A stretch of 64,000 nucleotides of DNA from Ktedonobacteria bacterium brp13. Lineage in GTDB: Bacteria; Chloroflexota; Ktedonobacteria; Ktedonobacterales; Ktedonobacteraceae. The first letter of the stretch is position 1. Each line of letters opens with the position of its first letter. The position numbers were made by a program, and so were the translations under genes. The stretch lies in assembly GCA_015099395.1 (NCBI GenBank), contig AP024096.1, positions 2,418,001 through 2,482,000 on the forward strand, read 5' to 3'. The notes beneath the pieces were generated by a model. That model saw only the letters and a program-made list of their open reading frames with translations. It had not been told where the DNA came from and searched no databases. Below are positions 27,497 through 35,903 of the stretch, one piece after another.

Positions 27497-27553
27497 GGCA
27501 CCGTTATGCTTCTTCGCCGGTTCTCACAAGCTACAAAGAAGCACAGCGGTGCC
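27497..27553 (+). terminator. Hairpin after the DUF2690 pair
   Basis: GGCACCGTTATGCTTCTT (27497-27514) pairs with 27536-27553 over 18 bp with two mismatches and a 21-nt loop, starting 10 bp after the stop codon at 27487. No T tract follows, so termination would not be of the classical intrinsic type. Confidence 0.45.
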
Positions 27554-28315
27554 AACAAGCATCTGTTCCCAACAAGCTGTATGCTACTATCTTACTATTA
27601 CCCACTCAGTGACAATTCTTAATAGCCCTGGCAGCAACGCCTCTATCTACCGATGTGGGAAAGCAAAGTGAACACAAGCGCGCACAACTATAGGACTAAG
27701 CAGTCCAATGATCAGTACACATTGAAGACAACCAATCCCTTTAGGCCTCCTACCATACACATGCTTATAGTAGGGTAGTGTTGCAAAAAATTTAAAGCGC
27801 AGCAAATTGAAGTGCCCATAAACATATCTCACAAGAAAAAGATGCAAAACAGGCACTTCTTCTCTACTGCAATGGTTCTTACGCCGTAATTTCTTGCCTC
27901 ATTTCCTCCGCTCAAAATTTTTTGCAACACTACCGGGTTACAGGAGAACACAATGCAAACAGAAACATTGCAAGAGGGAAAATTTAGCAGAAGATTTAAA
28001 GCCTTATCAATTAGACAGACCAACATTAAAAAGATAGATGCTTTAAATAAGCTTAGTATTAATTGTTTCTAAAACATCACCTCATCATCTTAACTTTGCT
28101 GATTAAATATCAATTTGCTGAATAGACAAATAGCTCTAAAACTTGTATGATGTATTTATTGGTTGTGAAGTAACAGTAAGATCTTTATAGTATCTATCAG
28201 CCTAGCTCCAAGTTAATTTATTAAATTTCCGTATCTATTACTAGTCAGAAGAAAATTATGAGAGAACAGTCTTAAAAGGCAAAATCACTCATCTCTATTT
28301 TATTTCGAGGTCAAT
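27554..28315. other. AT-rich intergenic region with a MITE-like element
   Basis: No gene is seen. Base composition shifts to AT-rich at about 27.6 kb. The stretch contains the inverted-repeat element at 27774-27934 and the presumed promoter of the STAND gene that begins at 28316. Confidence 0.5.
27774..27934. mobile_element. MITE-like element with IS6-type ends
   Basis: A 161-bp unit bounded by perfect 20-bp inverted repeats (GGTAGTGTTGCAAAAAATTT at 27774-27793; complement at 27915-27934). The GG...GTTGCAAA ends resemble those of the IS6/IS26 family (GGCACTGTTGCAAA). No transposase and no target duplication is visible, so it could be an internally deleted IS6-like remnant. Confidence 0.65.
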
Positions 28316-31300
28316 ATGGAAGAACCACAAAGAGATTTTGAGAACTTAATTGAAGATAACATTATAGAATTTGATGAACCCTCTGTCTCTCCCCGAGCAC
28401 AAACTCTCCCTCTGACAAGCCTAAATTGGAAAACTTTTGAGCAGTTATGTTGTCGAATTGTGGCTGTTGAGCCAGGTATAGATGACCTTCCACATCTTTA
28501 CGGGGTGCCAGGTGACGATCAAAAAGGTATTGATATAATTGCCAAGAAGAAAACTGACCATAGATTAGAGACGTGGTGTTTTCAATGTAAAGATCACAAG
28601 AAATTTTCACCCAAACAGTTCAAAACTGCCATTAGTGATTTAGAATTTCCTGCGGATACATATGTATTCTTTTTAGCTTCAGAAGCTAATACTAGATTGC
28701 GTGATATCGAAGAAGAAAATAGTAATGTAAAACTTTGGGATTTGCTAGATATCTCTACCAAGTTAAAAAAACACCCAGATATAGTTGCTGATTTTTTTAA
28801 TCCTTCTTGGGTGGAGTATTTCTGTATACCAGATGTTCCTATCAAGATATATCAAGTTCCATATCAAAGTAATCCATTTTTTACAGGGCGAGAAGATATC
28901 CTTGAAGAGTTACATAATAGACTTAATAAAAATAAAGCAGTAGCTCTTTCCCAAGCGCAAGCTATTACCGGTTTAGGAGGTATTGGTAAAACACAGATAG
29001 CACTTGAATATGTTCGCAGATATAGTAACGAGTATGTATATATATTTTGGGTTGAAGCTGATACAACAGAAGCATTAACAGCTAATTTTATATCTATAGC
29101 CAATTCCTTAAATATCTTAGACTTTAAAAAACAAGAAAAAGATCAGCTTATAAAAACTTTATTCGATTGGTTCAACAACCATAATAATTGGTTAATAGTT
29201 TATGACAATGTTGAAGATTTTTCTGAAATCAAAAAGTTCACCCCTCCTAAACAAAATGGTCACATAATTATGACCACCCGTGATCATTCTACAAGCGGAA
29301 ATGCCTATCGGGTTGAAGTGGGAAACTTATCTATAGATGAAGGTATATTATTTCTTCTTCGCCGCAGCGGATTTATTGACAATTCAACCTTACTGGACGA
29401 TATTTCTTATGAAACAAGAACAGAGGCTGCTGCTGTTGTTCAAGCGCTAAGTAGTTTCCCTTTGGCAATTGATCAGGCTGGAGCCTATATAGAAGAGACC
29501 TCCTGTGGTTTATATGGTTATTTAGAACGTTTCCAAAATCACAGGTTTAAACTTCTAATGCGAAGAGGTAAATCTCCTACTTACCATCCTGAGCCTGTTA
29601 CTACGACATTCTCTCTTTCATTTGAAAGAGTAGCACAACTTAATTCACAAGCTGCTACGCTACTCAAGTTCTATGCTTTTTTTGCATCGGATCCAATACC
29701 AGAAGAGATTATTACCAATGCAAAATCCAAACTTGATCATAGCCTTAAATCCTTAGTTGATGATATTTTTAACTTAGATGAAGCTTTTAATGCTCTTTTA
29801 AGTTACTCACTTATTAGACGTAATAGTCATTTGAAAACTATAACTATTCACCGTTTAGTACAGGAAGTGCTTAAAGAAAGTATGGATCTAGGCACGCAAA
29901 AACAGTGGATAGAGAATATATTGAGTGTTCTAAATGAGGTTTTCCCTCATTCTAATAATGATAACTGGCAAACCTGCCAAAGATACGTTCCTCATGTACA
30001 AATAATTTTGGAACAGATTAAAGATTGGGAAATTGTTCCTCCAGAAGCAATTTTTCTGTCCCTAAAAACAGGGAAATATTTTCTTGACTTCTATCAATTT
30101 ACTGAAGCAGAATCTATGTATAATTATGGGATTGAAAAGATAAAGAATAAAAACTTTAATAGGCATGATATTGATGGAAAAACTATTGATTATATCTTAG
30201 TCGAAGTTTATCGCGAGTTTGCTAAAATGATGTTTATCAAAGGCGAGCTGAAAAAAGCAGAAGAAATCCTTAACAATGCTTTAGAAATAAATATCAAAGA
30301 ATTTGGAATGGAAACCCCGCTTTCAGCTATTATAATGAGCGATTTGGCTCAAATTTATCAAGACCGGGGTGATTACGAGAATGCTGGTAAATATTTGAAT
30401 ATATTTGAAGAAATCATATCTAATACTGAAAGATTTTTCAACTACGAAATACTTGATGCATTCCTTAATGCAGGTCGGTTTTACTGGAGCACAGGTCAGT
30501 TTGATATGGCAGAAAATATTTTTAAAAACGCAATTAATGGAGCTGAACACTATCTTGGACAAGAACATTTTCAATTCGCGCAAGTATTGGATACAGTAGC
30601 AGAATTTTATCGTGATCAAGGAAAATTTGATTTAGCAGAGCAATTATACAACAAAGTTATTTTAATATTTCAAAAAAATCTTGAACCAGACCATCCAAGA
30701 TTTGCTTCAACCATGAATAATTTAGGTTTACTATATTTCAATCAAAAGAAGTATGAATTAGCGCAACCTCTACTTGAAGATGCCTATTCAAGGACACGAA
30801 GGATTTATGGAAGCACAAATCTTAACACTGCCATTGGTATGAATAATTTGGCTTTACTTTATAGGGATCAAGGAAAATACGGCGAAGCCATTGCTCTCTT
30901 AAGTGAAGTATTTGAAATACAATCAACAATATATGATAATTCTCATCCTGATCTTGCAAATACTATTAATAATTTAGGTGGCGTATATTTTTTAGCAAAT
31001 GAACTAGACATTGCAGAATATTTTTTTGAATATGCCCTTGAAATATTTAATCAGGTATTAAAACCTAATCATCCGGATATTGCTAATGTTTTAGTAAATT
31101 TAGCTGGACTACATAATAGCAGAGGAGAATACGAGAAAGCAGAAGGGCTATTAATAGATGCTTTAAACATTTGTAGAGATGCTTTTGGATCAAATTCTGC
31201 TACAGTAGCTCAGCATATTTCCAGTCTCGCATTTATCTATGACCGTCAAAGTAAGTACGAAAAAGCGGTTCCATTATATGAAGAGGCTATTGAAATCTAT

Positions 31301-31993
31301 GAAAAAGTTTTGGGCCCTCAACATCCAAACTTACTACTTCCTTTAAATAATTTAGGGCTCATATACATTCGATATGAAAAATATGATCAGGCTGAGGCTG
31401 TTTTTGATCGTTTACTTAGTCAATATAAGAGCTTAGATCTTGATATTTTGGCACAAATAAAAGGGAACCACGCTTTTGCGTACTTTGAACAGGCTAAGTA
31501 TGATTTAGCAGAAAAAGGTCTTTTAGAAACTATTGAAATTTTGTTAAAGTTATCTCATTTAACTGATGATGGTATTGAACAGTTATTAGCATATTACACT
31601 AAGTTATCTGAGATATATATTTTAAAAAAGCAATATGGAGAAGCAGAATATCTTCTGCTTAAGGTTATAAATATTGAGAAGAGCAGATCTAATGTGGACC
31701 AAGGGAATTTAGTAGTGGTTCTCAGTAATTTAGGATTTATATATGAATTGCAAAGAAAATACAAACTGTCAGAAGAATATTATAAAAAATCTCTAGCTAT
31801 AGCTGCGAGTGTTTATAGTGAGGGCCATTTATATTTAGAAGTTGTAAAGGAGAGATATAACAATATAAAAAGCAAAACAGAAGGAAATTCTACTTCTGTT
31901 CAATCTGTCAATGAAAAAAATCATAAGTCTTATTTAAAAGTAAATAGAAAAATATCAAGAAAAAGCAAAAAAAATAATAGGAGAAAAAGGTAA
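28316..31993 (+). CDS. STAND protein: Mrr-like nuclease, NB-ARC ATPase, TPR repeats
   Basis: A 1225-residue protein in three parts. Residues ~35-150 look like an Mrr-type restriction-endonuclease fold: GVPGDDQKGIDIIAK with D73, then WCFQCKDHKKF with Q90-x-K92. Residues ~185-560 are an NB-ARC-type STAND NTPase: Walker A AITGLGGIGKTQIALEYV (~residue 221), Walker B NWLIVYDNVED (~293), MTTRDHS, then LSSFPLAIDQAGAYI. Residues ~575-1190 are about a dozen TPR repeats of the 42-residue type (ANTINNLGGVYF, NNLALLYRDQGKYGEA). Such proteins sense phage products through the repeats and release a toxic effector; here the effector would cut DNA. The gene is far more AT-rich than its neighbours, which suggests transfer from another lineage. 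Confidence 0.85.
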   Translation: MEEPQRDFENLIEDNIIEFDEPSVSPRAQTLPLTSLNWKTFEQLCCRIVAVEPGIDDLPHLYGVPGDDQKGIDIIAKKKTDHRLETWCFQCKDHKKFSPKQFKTAISDLEFPADTYVFFLASEANTRLRDIEEENSNVKLWDLLDISTKLKKHPDIVADFFNPSWVEYFCIPDVPIKIYQVPYQSNPFFTGREDILEELHNRLNKNKAVALSQAQAITGLGGIGKTQIALEYVRRYSNEYVYIFWVEADTTEALTANFISIANSLNILDFKKQEKDQLIKTLFDWFNNHNNWLIVYDNVEDFSEIKKFTPPKQNGHIIMTTRDHSTSGNAYRVEVGNLSIDEGILFLLRRSGFIDNSTLLDDISYETRTEAAAVVQALSSFPLAIDQAGAYIEETSCGLYGYLERFQNHRFKLLMRRGKSPTYHPEPVTTTFSLSFERVAQLNSQAATLLKFYAFFASDPIPEEIITNAKSKLDHSLKSLVDDIFNLDEAFNALLSYSLIRRNSHLKTITIHRLVQEVLKESMDLGTQKQWIENILSVLNEVFPHSNNDNWQTCQRYVPHVQIILEQIKDWEIVPPEAIFLSLKTGKYFLDFYQFTEAESMYNYGIEKIKNKNFNRHDIDGKTIDYILVEVYREFAKMMFIKGELKKAEEILNNALEINIKEFGMETPLSAIIMSDLAQIYQDRGDYENAGKYLNIFEEIISNTERFFNYEILDAFLNAGRFYWSTGQFDMAENIFKNAINGAEHYLGQEHFQFAQVLDTVAEFYRDQGKFDLAEQLYNKVILIFQKNLEPDHPRFASTMNNLGLLYFNQKKYELAQPLLEDAYSRTRRIYGSTNLNTAIGMNNLALLYRDQGKYGEAIALLSEVFEIQSTIYDNSHPDLANTINNLGGVYFLANELDIAEYFFEYALEIFNQVLKPNHPDIANVLVNLAGLHNSRGEYEKAEGLLIDALNICRDAFGSNSATVAQHISSLAFIYDRQSKYEKAVPLYEEAIEIYEKVLGPQHPNLLLPLNNLGLIYIRYEKYDQAEAVFDRLLSQYKSLDLDILAQIKGNHAFAYFEQAKYDLAEKGLLETIEILLKLSHLTDDGIEQLLAYYTKLSEIYILKKQYGEAEYLLLKVINIEKSRSNVDQGNLVVVLSNLGFIYELQRKYKLSEEYYKKSLAIAASVYSEGHLYLEVVKERYNNIKSKTEGNSTSVQSVNEKNHKSYLKVNRKISRKSKKNNRRKR

Positions 31994-32819
31994 TAATTAT
32001 CATCTCAGTATTCCAATATTAAGATGATAAGGGTTCAGTTAAGACGTCAGTCACTGACTGAGTAGGTTGAAGATTTTTGGCCGACCCTTAAATTTCTCCT
32101 TTCTTGTTCTTATTGTGCCATAGCCTCCTTGTAGCCTGAAGCCTGCTCTCAAGAAACAGACCAGAGAACTATGCTATAATTCTCAACAGGCCCAATCTCC
32201 ACCAAGAACATAGTGAAAGGCACTTCAATATGCACTAAGGAGGTAGCATTATAGCATTAGGAACAAATCACAATATACTAGCATATAGATAAGGTACAGA
32301 GTATGTGAAACCGCTCTACACCTAGATGGAACAAATAAAAAGCTGTGCCAGAATTACCAGTTCTAGGATTTTAAAACAATCGCCAGACAAAGCACTTGAA
32401 ACCAGCATGGACCAGGTGCTTTATTCATATTTAATCTCTCGGCAATGCCCAAGAATGAATAAAAAGCAGATGTATTCTTTTTAGACAAGACACCAATTGG
32501 CCTGAAGCCGCTCCACAGGCCAATCACCACTGTACAAATACTTGTTCTATTCTAGTGAACCGGCAAGCAACATAAACCAGAAATTTCATGGACACAACAT
32601 CTCCTGACTTAGACGCGCCGCTGACTTTATAAACCAGCTTCTCAGGCCAATCGATATGTGGAAGGGACTTAAAATCCCCTGACCCCACAGTCTTAATGGC
32701 AAGACATAAAAAAACAACATATCTATCGAGCCAGGCTGATTAAAATATTCATTCAAACATTTCTATGCTATTATGTACTTGCACCTCCTCAAGAGGTATA
32801 AAAAGCAAGGAAAGAGACT
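31994..32819. other. AT-rich intergenic region, possibly decayed coding sequence
   Basis: No intact gene is seen in ~825 bp. A 9-bp hairpin (ATTGGCCTG at 32496-32504, complement 32516-32524) is present. On the minus strand an open frame without a start codon ends at 32552 and reads back to ~32743 with protein-like text (GDFKSLPHIDWPEKLVYKVS); it may be the tail of a lost gene, but no family was recognised and another frame there is open too. Confidence 0.35.
31997..32030 (+). terminator. Hairpin just after the STAND gene
   Basis: TTATCATCT (31997-32005) pairs perfectly with 32022-32030, starting 4 bp past the stop codon, with a 16-nt loop. No T run follows, so the call is weak. Confidence 0.35.
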
Positions 32820-33593
32820 ATGACCACTGAAGTACCCAAACAGCTTAAACTGTTCTACTGCTACGCCCGCGAAGATAAGAACTATCGTGAAGAGCTTGAT
32901 AACCACCTGAGTAACTTAAAGCGCCTTCATCAAATTCGCAGTTGGTCAGATCGTGAGATTAGCCCAGGGGTAAATTGGGAACAGGCCATTGACCAGGAAC
33001 TCAATACAGCACATATCATCCTCCTCCTCGTAAGCGCCAACTTTATGGCATCAGATTATTGTTACGGCGTTGAAATGAAACGCGCTTTGGAGAGGCATGA
33101 AATGGGTGAAGCCCGCGTTGTCCCGATCCTGCTCCGCGCTGTTGATTGGGAAGGTGCGCCTTTTAGCAACCTGCAAATCCTTCTCACTGACACCAAACCA
33201 GTGAACCTCTGACCGGATCGGGATACCGCTTTCAGGGATATCGCACAAGGCCTCCGAAAAGTCATTCGGGAGTTCCAAAATCTTCTTAAAACCAGGGAAA
33301 CATTAAATAAAGGCAACGCACTCAGCAACCTCGGGCACTACGAGGAAGCCATCCAGACCTATGACCAGGCTATTCAGCTTGATCCCTCCTCTGTTACTGC
33401 GTACTACAACAAGGGCGACGCACTCGACGACCTCAAACGCTACGAGGAAGCCATCCAGGCCTATGACCAGGCTATTCAGCTTGATCCCTCCTATGCTCTT
33501 GCTTACAACAGCGATGGCTACACTCTTCAAGATCTAAAGAGAGACAAACACATAGCTTTCAAGAAAGCGCTGGAACTTAATGATCAACCATGA
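32820..33593 (+). pseudogene. TIR-TPR protein gene interrupted by one stop codon
   Basis: The first 130 codons encode a TIR domain (LKLFYCYAREDKNYREEL, IRSWSDREISPGVNWEQAI, IILLLVSANFMASDYCYGVE with the glutamate expected for NAD cleavage, VVPILLRAVDWEGAPF). A TGA at 33210-33212 follows VNL. The same frame then continues without interruption for 126 codons to 33593: PDRDTAFRDIAQGLRKVIRE and then TPR units (YEEAIQTYDQAIQLDPSS twice). In this family the position of the TGA normally carries W (the W-x-DRD-AF pattern), so a single TGG-to-TGA change explains the break. AAGGAAAGAG precedes the ATG. A truncated TIR-only protein could still be made. Confidence 0.85.
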
Positions 33594-33938
33594 AAGCAAG
33601 GCTTTTCATACAAATATCTATATCAAGATGCTTGAAGAAGGGAAAATATTGCAAGACCTTGAGGGAACTTACAGTTTTAAACAAGAATTATACAAGACGA
33701 ATGTTCCAGTAAATCCGCCTCACGCCTTTCGCTAGATAAGGAGAGCCAGGGAAAGTTTAACCGTAATCACTTACACTGCAGAGCGAATGGTGGTAGAAAA
33801 ACACAGCTTGTGAAGGGGATTTATTGAGGAGTCTAATTAGGGAACCTATCCTCGGAGCTATTGCCTGGATACATGTATGGTGGTCTTGAGCTCATTGATT
33901 GCTTCCTTTCGCACGCATCGCCCTTGAAAACAAGCCAT
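33594..33938. other. Intergenic region
   Basis: No gene or clear signal is seen in these ~345 bp between the TIR-TPR pseudogene and the convergent kinase gene. Confidence 0.5.
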
Positions 33939-35510
33939 CTAACACGTGGGAAGAGCAGGCCCTAAGTCACTGTCACTCTGCACTCCATAGCTTGAAATCA
34001 GCCAATCGCTGCTCCCAAAATCTTGCTGAACCGTAAAGCTCAGTTTATAGGATCGTGGAAACTTGCTGCGTGTAAGAGTATAAACAACACTGAGATCTCC
34101 ATTTTGCATCTTTTCGCTATGAGCAACTTCACTGTAGTTCATCACCATGCCATAACAACGCTCATCTGCTTGTACTTGTCTCGTAAAATCCATCACTGTT
34201 GTCACGAGCAACAAAGAACTGCCGAGACGAGTATACGCTTGGTTATACTCTCGTCGTGCCACTTCGCTTAAAAATGAGGAGACGACCATTCCCTTGTCAT
34301 TGTTACCTGCCGTACTAGGTCCACTCGTCTGGAGTAAGACATTGGTAAGGACTGTTTCCATGCCCACTGTAGCACTACCAAGAAGAAGAAGCACTCCAAT
34401 CATCAAGACAACAGGCAAGAACCATGGTTTTTTTGCTTTAGGCAAGGACCGAAGAGAAACGAAAGATTGCGTGTGAGGCAAGGACCGAAGAGAAACGGAA
34501 GATTGCGTGTGAGGCAAGGAAACTGAGAGTGCTTTAGATGCAGCAGGCTTTGTAGGCGCATGCATTGGCTGTAACACAGGAGGAACAGAGAAAATATACT
34601 CGGCTTGGACAAGAGATCTGGGAATATTACGAGATGATTGTCCTTTTGAAACCAAGGCAGGAGTTTGCCCTCCGAATGATAGAACACGCATCTTGTCTGA
34701 CTGGTCAGCATGACTTGCCTCCTCCAATGCACGCGCAAAGTCCTGCACAGTAGAGAAACGCGCCAGGGGGTCTTTCGTCAGCGCCCTCAGGATAACACGT
34801 TCAACCTGAAGTGAAACACGTATCTGATCGCGTAGTGGCCGTGGTGGCACTAATGCATGCTGATATGCCAACTCCGTAAGCGAGCCGCAAAATGGGGGAG
34901 CACCCGTGAGCCATTCGTAGGCCACGATAGCGAGAGCATATTGATCACTGGCGGTACGTGGCTTGCCGTCAAACAACTCAGGAGCCATATAGATACCCGT
35001 CCCTCCAATATGCTCTGTCTGGCGCAAAGAACGCTCACTGTGAGCCATCACAGCAATCCCGAAGTCAGTGAGTGCGATGGCATTCCCCTGAGTCACTAAC
35101 ATATTCTCTGGTTTGACATCGCGATGGATCAATTTACGGTCATGAATATACTGAAGTGCAGATGAGACCTGTCCGACGTAAGAGACGACTTGATGAAGTT
35201 GCAAGCAACGTCCCTTTGGATAGATGCTTCGAAGAGATCCTTGAGAAGCGTAGGGCATCACAAGAAAAGGTACCTTCCCTTGCATCCCAAATTCGAGAAT
35301 GCGAATAATATGAGGATGATCCATACCCATTATCAGCCGTGCTTCATTACGAAATTGCGCAATCTCTTCTTCAGCAAAACGTGCCGTTAAAACCTTGACC
35401 GCCGCCTGTGTTTTTAAATAAACATGTTCGCCAAGATAGACGTCGGCAAATCCACCGCGCCCAACGAGATGCATCAGACGATAATTTCCAAACCGTTGGC
35501 CCGTATACAT
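33939..35510 (-). CDS. Pkn-type membrane Ser/Thr protein kinase
   Basis: A 523-residue protein. Residues ~1-270 are a Hanks-type kinase: glycine loop LVGRGGFADVYLGEH, VKVL lysine, HPHIIRILEF, catalytic loop LIHRDVKPENML, DFG as LTDFGIAV, GTGIYMAPELF and DQYALAIVAYEWLTG. A ~90-residue linker contains a repeated SLPHTQSSVSLRSLPHTQSF unit. One transmembrane helix follows (FLPVVLMIGVLLLLGSATVG), and the last ~120 residues would lie outside the cell and resemble small NTF2-like sensor domains (VARREYNQAYTRL ... SYKLSFTVQQDFGSSDWLI). The start at 35510 has GGAGG upstream; an in-frame start 18 codons earlier does not. A PP2C phosphatase gene lies at 1776-2810. Confidence 0.92.
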   Translation of the reverse strand: MYTGQRFGNYRLMHLVGRGGFADVYLGEHVYLKTQAAVKVLTARFAEEEIAQFRNEARLIMGMDHPHIIRILEFGMQGKVPFLVMPYASQGSLRSIYPKGRCLQLHQVVSYVGQVSSALQYIHDRKLIHRDVKPENMLVTQGNAIALTDFGIAVMAHSERSLRQTEHIGGTGIYMAPELFDGKPRTASDQYALAIVAYEWLTGAPPFCGSLTELAYQHALVPPRPLRDQIRVSLQVERVILRALTKDPLARFSTVQDFARALEEASHADQSDKMRVLSFGGQTPALVSKGQSSRNIPRSLVQAEYIFSVPPVLQPMHAPTKPAASKALSVSLPHTQSSVSLRSLPHTQSFVSLRSLPKAKKPWFLPVVLMIGVLLLLGSATVGMETVLTNVLLQTSGPSTAGNNDKGMVVSSFLSEVARREYNQAYTRLGSSLLLVTTVMDFTRQVQADERCYGMVMNYSEVAHSEKMQNGDLSVVYTLTRSKFPRSYKLSFTVQQDFGSSDWLISSYGVQSDSDLGPALPTC

Positions 35511-35903
35511 ACACCACCTCCTCACGATGCGCACAATCTTCGCTACTTTTCGCGTCTCTCTCAAAGCATAGACGATTCTCTCACCGCTTACGACCTTCTA
35601 GACAAAAATGGCTACCGATCGTTCTTCGAGGAAGCCAATGGAAAGGGACAAGGAGGCAGGAAGCAATGCTGAGAAAGACGTGTCTCACTCCATCTGTAAT
35701 GACAGACGAAAGGCACTTCTTCCTCCTCTCCCCCCTACCTCCCCTTTCCTCCTCCTTCCTACCTCTCCTCTCCCTGCGTACCTCCCCCGCCTCTCCCTCC
35801 CCGCTCACGGTGGCAATTTTCTATGCTGGTGATGAGGAAACAGTAGGAATGATGTCCACCATGCAGATAACCATCTTGATACAAGAGAGGAGTAAACCCA
35901 ACT
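35511..35903. other. Divergent intergenic region with a long C/T tract
   Basis: No gene is called. An open frame through it (35408-35959) crosses the kinase start and has no family resemblance. The tract 35717-35807 is almost entirely C and T and lies ~95 bp before the WD40-fusion gene. Promoters for the kinase and the WD40 gene should lie here. Confidence 0.5.

Noticed and set aside
27766..27942. Target duplication around the IS6-like MITE
   Set aside because: The 8 bases on either side (TATAGTAG and GGGTTACA) do not match.
32664..32679. GGGACTTAAAATCCC resembles a tRNA-Leu anticodon stem-loop
   Set aside because: No acceptor stem, D-arm or T-loop sequence is present around it, so it is a chance hairpin.
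32552..32743. Protein-like minus-strand frame ending at 32552
   Set aside because: No start codon, no recognised family, and a second frame is open over the same bases; mentioned only as possible debris.
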